Below the pieces are notes generated by a model. It did not search any database and had not been told where the DNA came from. It saw only the letters and a list, made by a program, of their open reading frames with translations. Both the position numbers and the translations under genes were made by a program. Source: Ischnura elegans (Eukaryota > Arthropoda > Insecta > Odonata > Coenagrionidae). Taken from it: a stretch of DNA of 64,000 nucleotides. The stretch's first letter is position 1; each line of letters begins with the position of its first letter. Where the stretch lies: positions 40,219,644-40,283,643 of the forward strand of contig NC_060251.1 in assembly GCF_921293095.1 (NCBI RefSeq), read 5' to 3'. Below, one piece after another: positions 44,398 through 55,830 of this stretch.

Positions 44398-47300
44398 TTA
44401 AACGGCAAAGTTTGGTTTCCTGTTGAGCGTGGCAATTTTGTCTGCAAGATATATTCTTATCTTCTGAGCTCTTTTGCAGATCTCATCTTGAGTGGCATTC
44501 GGTTCATGATGTCGAATTCGTTGGACGAATTTTTCTGAAAGAAAGTGATGATATCAAACCACCGATCAAACCAGAAAGACATCCAATATCATAATTTTAA
44601 GTTACTAAGGCAGACATGCATTTTGAAATGCAAAACCTTGATACAATCTCTAAATGTAAATATTGCAAGAATCTATCAATAAAATTGAGAATGATGGTAC
44701 AAAGCATCAAAATTTGTAGCAAAACTCAACGATACAAAATAAGTACTTCAACAGCCTTCATTTGAAAAAATGAGAATATGTAGAAAAACATTTTCCTCGT
44801 ACAGGTTTGCGGAAAAAAAATTAAAAGAGGAAAGCACAATAAACTTTCATACAAGAAAATGGTATGGAGAATGTTTGCGCTAGCTGGATTCGAACTTGGG
44901 TTCTTTGCGAGAGACACCACTGGCCATAGCAATTGACTCTGTGAGGTGCTGTCGCAGAATGGAATTTATTTTGCCTGCAAATGTTTGAATGCTTTTTTTG
45001 TTTAAATTATTGGTTATATTACCCCATAAAGGAATTGATTTGTGGGCAGTATCCACTCGACTGGAAACCAAAAAGGTTTCTTTGATTTCTAAAACCCAGT
45101 TCTTGGATACTCACTTTGTCAGAAGGGACTTAACCCTTTCACACTGAATGCCGCACATTTGTGGCAAGGATTTTCTTCGCAAAAGTGACCCCCACAGGCA
45201 CAACAGCTTAGTGGGGGTCCACACCCTTCCTCGGCCACTCAGATCGACCCTTTCCAGTCCCCTACATGCATTCACACACTGCTTTTTGCAGTCTTAATTT
45301 CCAAAAAAATATTTGTTGCTTATCCTATAACGATATCTCCACTACAAAAACGCTCACCTCTAATCCTCCAAGCTTCGGAGGCAAGCATTTATGCTCCGGC
45401 TACCACCAGCTGAGTGGATTTGTATTGTTGGGCTACTAGATGAGCGAATTTGATTCAGTGGGGCATTGTGGAGTGTTTTTGCAGAGGAGGTATCGATAAA
45501 TCTAAATTTAGAAATTAATTCTTCCTTTTTCACTTATCACATGGAAATTTCAAACAGAATTCTAGTACTACTATCAACAGAATTCTGTTAAGTATCAAAT
45601 CCATTGGTATGGAATAGAAATATGTATACTAAATCCGTCAATATGAATGCTAGAACTTGGTTTAAAATTTCTTCACACTCGGAGAAACACAGGAATCCAT
45701 TGTATATATTAAAAATCTAAGGGAACATCAAATATTTTTTCATATAAAAATGGCCATTTCATTCTATGGACCGTGGCCTCATGCTGTGAAGGAGTCCTTT
45801 AATCTTCTTGAGTCTTGGACAGTGGCCGAGGAAAGAAATCTGTGTCCCGCTGTGTTGGGTCCTTGATTGAGGATGGGTGCGAACTTCTACCTTCTATCGA
45901 TGCTATAGAGCTCGTACTTGGGAGTGCAAAAATTTTTCAAGCGACTCGTAATGTGGAAGAATTTCCCTCCTCAAGGCTCCAATGTGAAAGGGTTAATTAA
46001 TGCAAGTTAATTATGATGAAGCCTGGGTTAATCACAGAGGTGGTACAACAGTTAATCACATGAAAGTTACCACATAAAAGTGGTAACCATTGGCGTAGCC
46101 AGGGGGGTTCCGCAGGTTCCAGACCCCCCTAAATATAAAAACACAATTATTTCCCTTCATAAAAGGAAATTAAATAGCAAAAAATCATGAATTTACAAAA
46201 TATTTCTTCAACAAATTAAGTTCTTTTGATTATGAAAAGTGTTAAAATTAGTTTAAAACCCAACCTAGTCCCCTGTTTTTCAAAAATTTTCCACCCTAGT
46301 TTTGGACCCCCTCCGAATGAAATTCCTGGCTACGCCACTGGTGATACCAATAGAGTAGATGCCCCGACACACTAGCAACCTAGCAGGAAATTCAAGGTCC
46401 TGAATAAAGGCAGGAAAAGAAATGCCACCTAACCCTTCGAGATAACCACTTCATATTTAATCAGTAGTTGGATTTGGAGGAGCAAACTGGAATGTGTGCA
46501 TAACTACTGTCATTAAATCAACATAGAGCATATGATATGCCCAAAAGCAAGCAGACACCGGCAATATGTCATGTAAAGCAGTATAAAATCTGTAATGGTT
46601 CCTACTGTCATTTATTAATTTAGAAAAATGGTAAAATAATGGGAAATCATACCTTTGATGTAGTCCAACTTCTTAGGGGAGAGGGGAGGTTTAGGAACAG
46701 AATCCTGAATGGCTGTGCATCTTTTTCCAGTCACACTGCGGCACGCAAGTGTCTCAGGTCCCCATATGGCCAGAGCAAGGTTCTTGACAAAGAGAGAATC
46801 TCCAGCCTGACCACTTCTCACACATGAAGCTGCCTTTAGTTTATCATCTGATAGGATAGCACCATCATTGTCATCAGTCTGTGAAATCTCACAAACCTAA
46901 AATAAAATAATCATATAATTAAATAACAGAGAAAAATTTACTTATATAAGTCTTGCAAGAAGCCGCATATACACCATGGCCTTTGAGCCGAATTTATGGT
47001 AGACATTAGACCAAGGATTACTCTAAGCATCAATGGCAGTCAACGGATGGACAACTGCCGTAAGCAGAAAATTTATCATGTGATTTTTTTTTCTGCCCAG
47101 GGTGTGAGCTCTAACTTACTCAATTGCATAATTTTAGGAATGGCGGTGACAATAAATTTAATTCCACAGAAAAATCCATTGAGAGCCTAGTTGATTAAGC
47201 AAATTTTGCCCCCCTTTGAGTTTATATCTACATGCTGTTCCTTATTCCATAAGATATTGTGAACTGTTAGACATAATCAAACTCCTTTATTACCTATGCC

Positions 47301-48953
47301 TCATTTTTTATTTGCTAGCTTGGATAATAGAAGCACTCATATTGATGTGGCTTTCTAAGTGGGAAGGATAGATCTCTGGGAAGGAGAGATCAATGGTCCA
47401 AATGGGAAAGGGAGATCAATTTACGTCATCTTCAATTTCCCTCTCAGTATTCCACTCCTATGTCCATTTATCATTCTCTTAGTGACAAGTGCATTAAGTA
47501 TGAGAGTAACTCAAACTTCTTATGCATATGATATATGTATGACATTAGCAAAAACTGAATCACTGGTTCCACCTCTCATGCATCTTTCTCTCCATTACAT
47601 TGAAAAAATTGTTTTTATTTTTAAGGTGGGGGAAGGTTAGGAAAGGGAAAATGGAGGACAGCTTGAATGGTACAGAGTTTTTGTGGAGAATGGCTTGGAC
47701 CAGGTACATAGCCAGGGAAGGTGCTACAGGAGCTTCAGCAACTATGTATTGACATGTTTTCAATTTTCCCAAAAGTGTTAATGGGATCAATCAACCACAA
47801 TGTTTGCTGGCACGAGAAAATTAGAATAAAAACTGCTTCGGCTTATAAATCCTTATTCTACAATTTCGAAATTTCTATCAATAAAGTGGCTTATGTAGGT
47901 ACTAATGGAATAGGTTCACTTTCAACATTTCAATGAAACAGTAGACTAAAATAAGACTTAGTCTCCCACCTAAATAATTTCCTACCTAATAATTAAATAT
48001 ATACCTAGTTAGGACAATTACGGGCAGATAAATAACATTTTAATATGAAAAGGTGAATGTAACCAACATTTTAAGAAAATTACAACTTCCATTAGTTTTT
48101 GAAAATATTTGCTTAAAAAAATTATTTTAGTTGTATTATACTAATACCATTTTTTGTCAGTTTAAAGAAAATTTGTTGAAAACTTTCGTTATAATCCAGT
48201 CCTGATTTTCCTAAAAACTTGTGTGATTTTTACTTCCAGAGAGGGGGCAGCAGCCCCTCCTGCCCCCCACTGGGTACACCCAGTCAACAAACTATCAATC
48301 GAATAACAGATAGTCAAAGCTTGACTGAATAAATTTGGCCTACAATAAAAAATAATACTCACAGGTTCTGTATGAGGTACAAATTCCATGTACATGTTGT
48401 GTCCCTTAATGTCAACATCTTGGGGGACTTCAGGCTCATCCTCTTCGACATTGTTGTACACAGCCAAAGACCGGCTCTGTTCTGAATCGTCAGCCACCAG
48501 AGCATGTTGTTGCATGACAGAATCATGGTTTTGGGTTACGAGGTAATGCTGCCCAGGAATACCTTGCTGTTGGGCCATATTATAGTTCATCGAAGAGGTA
48601 GATGCTTCGTAAGCTGTTGGCACTGGCGCTGCCATTCCGAAGAGCCTCTTCTGAAGCTCCACATTGAGACTGGAGACATCTTTGTACCTCTCCTTGGCAT
48701 TCAGATACTTTCTTCTATAGTGTTTTGCCATCTTCCTCAGCCTCTTGTTCTCCTCCCGCAGTTTAGAGACTTCTCCATCGGTGTCACTGCTACTGCTGGT
48801 ATAATCAAGGGACGAGTCAGTCATCAGATCGAGGTGTCTCCTCTTAGATCTGAAGGAACCACGTTCGGTGTCTTTCTTCCCGTTTCCATTAACATTATTG
48901 CTATTGCGAAGACTAAATTTCTGGTATATGCAAGACATTCGATTTGAGTCCAT
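44398..48953 (-). CDS. BEN-domain protein with N-terminal coiled coil (3 exons)
   Basis: Minus-strand exons are 48953..48363, 46896..46653 and 44534..44398 (972 nt, 323 aa), with GT-AG borders (donors GTGAGT and GTATGA). An in-frame TAA seven codons upstream supports the start at 48953. Features in order: a basic SKRRH patch (~36-40), a Ser-rich acidic stretch (~46-60), a coiled coil (~61-104, EVSKLREENKRLRK onward) and a Gln-rich acidic linker. The C-terminal BEN domain (~228-310) includes LFVKNLALAIWGPETLA, SVTGKR, PLSPKKLDYIK and, in the last exon, KFVQRIRHHEP. BEN domains bind DNA or mediate chromatin protein contacts. Drosophila Insensitive and the Elba proteins are the best-known insect examples, so a nuclear transcriptional regulator is likely. 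Introns hold a family A fragment, a TTAA element, a family B element and a SINE-like piece. Orthology is not assigned. Confidence 0.87.
44873..44960 (-). repeat. tRNA-related SINE fragment (tentative)
   Basis: On the minus strand, GGCCAGTGGTGTCTC (box A-like) is followed by AGTTCGAATCC (box B, inverse within 44884..44897). No complete cloverleaf. It is in intron 2 of the BEN gene. Confidence 0.45.
45134..45992. mobile_element. TTAA-flanked piggyBac-like MITE in BEN gene intron
   Basis: TTAA at 45130..45133 and 45993..45996. Ends CCCTTTCACACTGAATG and, inverted, CCCTTTCACATTGGAGC. Directly inside the left end is an imperfect palindrome TGCCGCACATTTGTGGCA. 859 bp with no transposase frame. Confidence 0.75.
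46088..46340. mobile_element. hAT-like MITE, family B, copy 2
   Basis: Starts CATTGGCGTAGCCAGG and ends CCTGGCTACGCCACTG. Flanks GTGGTAAC and GTGATACC agree at 6 of 8. It is in opposite orientation to the copy at 28286, judged from the internal sequence. In intron 2 of the BEN gene. Confidence 0.7.
48036..48283. mobile_element. family A element, copy 3, left end lost
   Basis: Interior (AATATGAAAAGGTGAATG, TTAGTTTTTGAAAATATTTG) and right end (GGGGGCAGCAGCCCC, CACTGGGTACACCCAG) match family A. The ACCCAGGATC left end is missing. In intron 1 of the BEN gene. Confidence 0.6.
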
Positions 48954-49466
48954 GCAGGAAGCAGGCCCGTTACAGGCTTAGTTGGCTGCCAGGGTTGAAG
49001 GGTTTCAACATTTCATCCACTTCAAAGTCTAAAGACTTGTTTTTTCATCCTGAAACAAGTTCAAAAGTGTCATGTTGATGACGGACAAGAGAGCAAAACA
49101 TTATGAGACCATTAATGATAAATGATTTCTGAGATATGCATTTACAATGAAAATAACAAGTAAATTTAGATTAAAAAAAATGGCAATCAATGAATATGAT
49201 AGAAGATGTACATATTCGAACAGTAAAAGTAAAATTCCAACAGTTACGTGAGAAGCATAATGAGAGGAAAAATTAATATATAAGTCCCCTGAGGAAGAGC
49301 CTCAGAGAGGTATAAAAACTGGTGTGACTGAGGGAGAAATAGAGGGCAGCAGTATTCAGAATTGTAATACATACTATGATAATGATGTAAGTAGCTTTCT
49401 CTCTTAGTTCATAGCATAATTACATCTCTCTGTCACAAGTATTCACCAATTCCATTTTCATGTATA
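48954..49466. other. 5' flank of the BEN gene
   Basis: Probably 5' UTR or intron upstream of the coding start. An upstream non-coding exon may exist, but no specific donor or promoter can be chosen. Confidence 0.4.
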
Positions 49467-50322
49467 CAGTGAAATGTCTTTATAACGAAATGCTATGCAC
49501 CGCCAAAATATGTTCGCTAGACTGAAATTTCGTTACATTGAAATGTGCAAAAAATATCGCATGAAAGCCATGAGAATGAAAGTACATCATAAAACACTTA
49601 ATGAAACACCTCTAACACACTTCACTATCAAAGACAAAATGAACCATCCAGGCACATAACGCTGCTTATCCTAGCCACCTTCGCTCACTTAAACAGGCCA
49701 ATTGCAACCCCTTATTGGCTGCTTATGTCCCACGGCTCACAAAACAACCAATTACCACTGCATTTACTGCTGCAGCCAGTCTCTCCCATAAACAGGCTAA
49801 TCGAAGAGAGGCTCTTTCTTATTTTTTGGCAACTACGAATCATTACCGCTTATTGACTTGGCCTCCTTGCACCCTACTGCTCACAGAACAACCAATTACC
49901 ACTGCGTTTACTGCTGCAGCCAGTCTCTCCCATTAACAGGCTAATCAAAGAGAGGCTCTTTCTCATTTTTTGGCAACTACGAATCATTACCGCTTATTGA
50001 CTTGACCTGCTTGCACCCTGCTGCTCACAGAACAACCAATTACCACCACGTTTATTGTTCGCGCCCAGGGCTGGTTCCACAGGAAGGATAACGAACGTGC
50101 CTGTACTGGTTATTTAATGAAATGGATAACCAAAATCTGGAGTTTTTCCATTCATGACTGTAATTTATGACTTAGTTATACTGAATTTCATCCAAAAAAT
50201 CTTTTCGTTAAACTGGTACCCTTTCACATTAAACAATATAGGAAATGTCTAGGGGATGGAGAATAATTTTGTTATTCTGAATATTTCATTACACAAGAGT
50301 TTGTTATAAAGACATTGCACTG
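49467..50322. mobile_element. pogo-like Tc1/mariner MITE
   Basis: Starts CAGTGAAATGTCTTTATAAC and ends with the inverse GTTATAAAGACATTGCACTG. TA dinucleotides flank both sides (49465..49466 and 50323..50324), as for pogo/Tigger elements. The interior contains a 144-bp tandem repeat. No transposase. Confidence 0.75.
49737..50080 (+). repeat. tandem repeat, period 144 bp, about 2.4 units
   Basis: ACAACCAATTACCACTGC-type unit starts recur at 49744, 49888 and 50032, exactly 144 bp apart. Units include GGCTAATC, AGAGAGGCTCTTTCT and TTACCGCTTATTGACTTG. The period is not a multiple of a known satellite, and the array is confined to the pogo-like element. Confidence 0.85.
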
Positions 50323-50340
50323 TACCTTTATCTCAAATAC

Positions 50341-50362
50341 AGTAGAGCTTTGATTATCCACC
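50341..50362. repeat. pogo-type terminal fragment
   Basis: ACAGTAGAGCTTTGATTATC resembles the end seen at 12673. It is interrupted directly by the TTAA element that follows. Confidence 0.4.
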
Positions 50363-50366
50363 TTAA

Positions 50367-50966
50367 CCCGCCGTTGGGCATAGCAAAATTTACTGCAGAA
50401 GTGGGTGAACCACAGCAGTTTTACCTCAAATGTAATCTACATTGCCTTAGTAAAGGGGGTGATTTTTCAGATGAAGAAAAGGTTGATGAAGATGTTAGAG
50501 TGGCACATTTTAGTTTGACGTTGAGAATACATTGCAAATCAGAAAGTAGTTCTTATCTTAGTTAATTTCTAGGTTGTGTGCATCTTAACATTTCATATGA
50601 TTGACTCTTGATGAAAATGCTTCTCATTTAATTGTTTCAACATCTCTTGCGTATAGCTATTGACCAATTATTTTCTTATGCTATGAAAGTAACTGTTAAA
50701 TTGATTTACAAAACCATCTATCATGGCATCACCAATAAAAATGTGAAATGCATCTTCTTCTCTCTGATTCGTCTAACTCTCTTTGATTTGTCTCGCAGCT
50801 ACTGAGGCTTTCAGTGGATAAGTGATCCAGATACCGTATAAATTGCCTCTTACATTAAAATTTAATTATGTATGACACAGGAATCACATGCAAAAGCCAT
50901 CAAACGGAGAATTCAAAATCTATAATGTGTGGCAATTTGCCACAGGTGGGCACACCCACTTTAGGG
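50367..50966. mobile_element. TTAA-flanked piggyBac-like MITE
   Basis: TTAA at 50363..50366 and 50967..50970. Ends CCCGCCGTTGGGCATAGC and, inverted, CCCTAAAGTGGGTGTGCC, similar only in a CCC....TGGG skeleton. Next to the right end is the palindrome TGTGGCAATTTGCCACA. A short plus-strand frame has an acidic DFSDEEKVDED stretch, but no transposase is present. Confidence 0.55.
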
Positions 50967-50970
50967 TTAA

Positions 50971-52121
50971 AGGAAGGGAGAGCCCAAATGACAAAATTCA
51001 ATGGAGAAGTACAATGCATTCTTCTTAATTTTATTCCAAATTTTTAATGTGAGGTCTGTGTCAAATTTTTCCAGCACCTTTTCCACCCATTCCATTGAAA
51101 AACTGGATGTTTTGAGGAGGGGAAACGTGCAAAAGGTAAAATAGAGGAGGATGGGAAAGATAGTCAGGGATTTCTGGAAGGGGACTGGGTATGGAAGTGA
51201 TAGGCCAATAATTCTATGACCAGTTAATGTAACAATGAATGAGCCACGAAAATTTCAAAAAAGTATCCTCATGTCGGCCTATAAATGTGTTGTCAACCAC
51301 CACACATTAAAATGGGTTTACAAATGTCGCCACTTGCATCGCTGACGAACAAAGGGATCCGAGTTTCATGGGGCAATAACTTGTAATTCAGGGCGTTAAC
51401 CGGGATTTACATACATGATGATTTAATTATATGTTTTAATGATTATATGATTCAATCTATCAAAATCATATAAGCTCGATGCTATTTCTCGCAGTTACAA
51501 ACATATTACTTCAAAACATTGGGAAGAAGTGGATCGCATTGCATTCATCAACGTGCTGTGGACATTTTTGAAAACAGATTAAAATGTGACCAAAGAGGCA
51601 ACAAAAATTATCCTTAAATGCGACAGAACTGGGCCTCCTCTAAGCAGTCCTCTTGGCATGAACAATAATGCATTCTGAGCATATCCGTATACATAAGCTA
51701 ATTGAGTTTCATATTTATGCTGCATTAAAAACACACTACATTTTCCCCAGAATATTCATTACTACTAACATTCTCCAATTTCCTACCATCATTCATTTTG
51801 GTGAATGTCACCCTCCCCTTTTGTGGCACCCCACCTGTGACATGCAATCGATTTTTGTGATCGATTGCTTCTTATGCTTATAATTTACAGCTCAATTACT
51901 TCAGTTAACTGCTAATCCAGCTCAAATTTGAAATTATTTGGTTGAAATATTATCAGAGAAACTTTATTATCAGAGATAAGATAGATTATATGAAAATTTA
52001 ACCATGATCAAAGGAATGCCAAAATATATAGTAAGGTATATGGAGTACAGTTAGTAATAGTGAGAAATCCAAGAAAAATTGTGTATGGTTATGCTTCATT
52101 TTATTTGCTTTAAGTAATACA
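50971..52121. other. spacer, nothing recognised
   Basis: AT-rich, only short frames. No inverted or direct repeat boundaries were seen. Confidence 0.4.
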
Positions 52122-52587
52122 CAGTGGCGTAGCCAGGAATTTCGTTCAAGGGGTGGGGTCCAAAACTGGGGGGGGGGGGGGGGGGAATTAAAAAAATAGG
52201 GTACTAAGTAATGGGTTTTAAACTAATTTTAACACTTTTCACAATCGAAAAAACTTCATTTGTTAAAAAAAATGTTTGTAAAGGTAGAGGTAATCGATTG
52301 TATCGCCGTAGTTGACCGGTCGACGGCGCGGCTCGTCTGTGAGTCGACTGGTGACTTCGGCTTCGCCCTGAAAGCAGTCAGTCTCGTACTGGTCGCGCTC
52401 GGGTGCAGGTGGCCTACCACCTCTCTAAGAATATACCTGTTTTAAAACTACTTTCGTAGATTATCATTTATCGAACAAAATACTTTGTAAATTCATGATT
52501 TTTCAATAATTTTTTTCTTTTATTAAGGAAAATAATTGTGCTTTTATATTTAGGGGGGTCCGGACCCCCCCACTGACTACGCCACTG
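52122..52587. mobile_element. hAT-like MITE, family B, copy 3, carrying an insertion
   Basis: Starts CAGTGGCGTAGCCAGG and ends GACTACGCCACTG. Perfect 8-bp duplication GTAATACA at 52114..52121 and 52588..52595. Compared with 28286..28582 it has ~190 bp of extra GC-rich sequence in the middle. Confidence 0.85.
52287..52478. other. unidentified GC-rich insertion in family B element
   Basis: Sequence from GGTAGAGGTAATCGATTG through GGTGGCCTACCACCTC to TTATCGAAC is absent from the other family B copies. It is bracketed by similar AAAATGTTTGTAAA and AAAATACTTTGTAAA. This fits a retroposed small-RNA-like or SINE insertion. No pol III box or tail is clear, so the identity is open. Confidence 0.5.
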
Positions 52588-52595
52588 GTAATACA

Positions 52596-55124
52596 TGACC
52601 TGAATCTCCAGTTGTGTCCTGATTACCATCATTGCTTATTTCTTATATTGCTTAGCTAATATATTTACCATGATGCTTAACCAAGCCTTAACCAATTGAT
52701 TATCACTCATGGCCAAGTTGTAAATTAATATATGCCTTAAATATTAATCTAGCTACTTAAATCCGAATAACTAACTTTTTCACTAATATATTTATCTTTT
52801 ATACAAGACTTCTTGAACCTTCATTTTTAGAGCCTCCTCTAACTTGCATTTGATGTGAAGAATATTTTATCATCTTGTTAATGAAAGATGCTAATATCAA
52901 ACTAAATATTTTTATTTTTCCAGCACTCATAGGTAATGCTAAATCGGTTAGAAAATATTTTCCATCAGTTCTCAAGTGCTTTTATCTCAAAAAGACAGGT
53001 TTTAGAAGTTTAAGTTGGAATGACCCTTGGATAAATTTACCAATTATTCACTTCAAACATTATTGGTCACACAGCAAGATTTGAAATCAATCAAACAGCC
53101 ATTTTTCTCAACACCGAAGAATTTACTCAACATTTTTAGTTGGTTTAACGGTAAATAAAACGATTGCGACAAATATACAATAAACGCACGTATTGCGTAG
53201 GCTAAAACACAAAAATGGTTAGATTATTAAATTAGCTTTTAGCTTAATAATAAAAATATTATGATCGCGTAACAAGGACGAAGGCGAAAAAGTAGAGGCT
53301 CAGTTTCCGAAGCGGTAAACCGCTAATAAGGGAAAATCTTCATTTGTAGTATCGCCTGTTTGACATTGGCTTTAATAATTATCAATCATACTTGAGGAAA
53401 AATTACACCGAAAAATATCTTACAATTTTCAAGATAACATTAAAAATAGCGTTCCAATTACAGAAAAAAAAACTTGAAATAATAAAACCATAAGAGTATG
53501 GTTTGCCAGCTACCGTCTATCAAGGCTTCTAATTCAGCGCCAAAATTGAAATAAAAAAGCACGATCGAAAACTCATCGCATATGTGCTGTACGGGTGGGA
53601 TAGGCGATAACTGTCAATCAGCCCTATTGATCTCAATGCACCAATCAATAAATAGCCGCGGCTCGCGAATAAAATTTGTTACGAATACGGTAATTAATAA
53701 CATATAACACTATAAATCGGATACGATGAAAGTTATCAACTATTCAGGCGCCTATAACATGAGAAAATGCACTGGTCGAGAAGAAAAATGTAATAAACCC
53801 TCACTCAAAATACCAAAACACTAATTCGGAGGGCAAGCAATAACCTGCCGGCAACTCTCGCATGGTGTTCGATGCAATGCTTATAGCACTACCTTCTTAG
53901 AATGAGGGGATACCGCTGATCACAATTAATGATATAAATAATAATGCTCATTAGTACTTACTTTTTCAATGATTCACATTGACTGAGTCAATACGATTAT
54001 TTTTTTAACATTAACGTAAGTATTGCCACCTATACTTAACAGTGTGAGGTAAATGCGTCGGTCAATAGGCGCAGTGAAAACATCAATAGGTGCAACAATC
54101 TAATTTTGGAAAAGATGCATTCATCAAGATTTTAAAAAGGATAAACATGGATGTATTCAGTGTTAATCCAAGGTATCTATCATGCATTGCATTAGCTCAT
54201 GATGCCAATGAAGTTGTCAATACCGGACAAGATAGTTACACCATTGTCCGCTCTGCGTCACGACGAGCGCCCGAACTCGGGCGGCGCAGCATTTGAAACG
54301 TGAGAATTCATTTGCCTACCGATATTCCATTAAGTTTCAGTAGACATTTCGCCTTAATTAATATTTACACAAAAAAGATACATTTTTATCAAATTTAAGT
54401 GCACAAAAGGTAGTGATTTAGCGCTATGTTACATGAAGGAAAAGGCACCAGGCTAAAATGACCGTAGTCAGAGTTGACGAGCCAGAAACTTGGCGAGACC
54501 AAGGCCATGCCATTATTTATAATGACTGTTGTGTCGCAAGTTTAAAACCTCTTGGAATGGATTAAAGTGATTTATTTCATTTATATTTCACCACAGAACA
54601 AATATAACCTATTCATCATGCTCTAGTGCCGTTTGCTACGCGTTGAATCATTAGTTTAAAAAATCGAAAGGGCCTTTTTTTTTACGGGGAAACGTAACGG
54701 ATCGGTGTACAGAGGACTTTATTTAACTTGTTTTTATATCTTTATTAATTTCCTAAAATTAATAAATAAGGGCTCGGAGAATATGCTTATTTCTCAATTT
54801 TCCTTCTCAATTCTTAACGTATATTCAAAACGAGATCGCTATTAAAATACCACTTACGTACAGAAAATTTGAAAAAAGTATTCAATTCCACCGCCTGCTT
54901 TTTTTTACAAAAAAAAACTCATACCAGGAATTGATCTGCATATAAATAAAATACGCAGGGGATGCATTAACGTTTCTATGCACCGTTCACGTAAAACGTG
55001 ACACTTAGTGACTATCACAGTTTAAATGAATTATAAATTAAATCGAAACTTGAAGGTTGTACGTGGTGGAAGGGCTCCGTATTATCAATGACAGACACTT
55101 AGTTACTTACACAATATTTTTTTT
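52596..55124. other. spacer upstream of the BEN gene, nothing firm
   Basis: Mostly AT-rich. A GC-rich patch at 54230-54310 (CGCTCTGCGTCACGACGAGC) could be a promoter or old element end. No exon recognised. Confidence 0.35.
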
Positions 55125-55175
55125 AATTCCTATTTTTTGACCGGTTTCGGATGTTACACCATTATCAAGAACAGA
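55125..55175 (-). repeat. retroelement terminus with GAAACCGG hairpin (tentative)
   Basis: The minus strand reads CTTGATAATGGTGTAACATC followed by CGAAACCGGTC. The order (UGAURA-like box, short hairpin, GAAAC) resembles decayed hammerhead-bearing ends of Penelope-like or related elements. Only this terminus is recognisable. Confidence 0.35.
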
Positions 55176-55568
55176 AAATCTTTGTAAACATATTGTGGAA
55201 GTAAAAATGTCTGTTATTGATGATAAATTGTAAATCATAAATATTTAAAGAAATTAAATTATAAATCTTAGGAAGTCTCTATTTTATAACCCTTTAAAAC
55301 CCAGTCACAACGTTAAGTTTCTAGTTTAGATTGAGAAGTCTCCTTGGCTGAAAGTCTTGAGCGTTGGCATACGTCATAGATTTGATAGATAGATAGAAAA
55401 AAATACTAAAATGAGCCTGAAGTTTTCATGAAATCATCAAATTTTATTTGCCAGGTTGGTGACACCAAAGTGTCAGGGAAATCATCATCAGAGAAATCTG
55501 AGGCTGATGACACCAAAGTGCCATCAGTTTCAGATTTCCCCGAATAATCTACAGAATAGAAATCAGCA

Positions 55569-55830
55569 TATCGATGGATAAGTTCTAATAACACGTATCT
55601 CAAAAATAGCAACTTTTCAGGGGAACAAAACATACGATTTATTTTTTTAATTGTATATAATTTCAATTGAAATTATAAACAAAAAGTACATAAAACTGAA
55701 AAAGAACCATACATTTGAAAACAATGAGTTGTTTTTTGCGTGAATTTTATTTTTGATTAACATTATTTGCAGTATTAACTCAGATCGGCCAAATTTTGAG
55801 ATACGTGTCGTTAGAACTTAGCCATCGATG
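55569..55830. repeat. inverted repeat, 37-bp arms
   Basis: 55569..55605 pairs with 55794..55830 (around ATACGTGT and AGAACTTA) with a few mismatches, separated by ~190 bp of AT-rich sequence. Possibly the ends of a small foldback element. Confidence 0.6.

Noticed and set aside
48504..48947. 147-codon plus-strand frame
   Set aside because: Shadow of BEN gene exon 1 on the opposite strand.
49737..50080. CRISPR-like or satellite array
   Set aside because: 144-bp contiguous units without spacers, bounded by a pogo-like element.
50461..50490. DFSDEEKVDED as the N-terminus of a piggyBac transposase
   Set aside because: Too short and isolated; no catalytic region follows within the TTAA-bounded element.
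52170..52187. Long G homopolymer as a functional G-quadruplex signal
   Set aside because: G or C runs sit at the same place in every family A, B and C element and are part of the element ends.
55406..55666. Acidic 86-codon minus-strand frame with repeated SDFSDDDFPD-like segments
   Set aside because: The repetition comes from a short local DNA duplication. No splice or family support.
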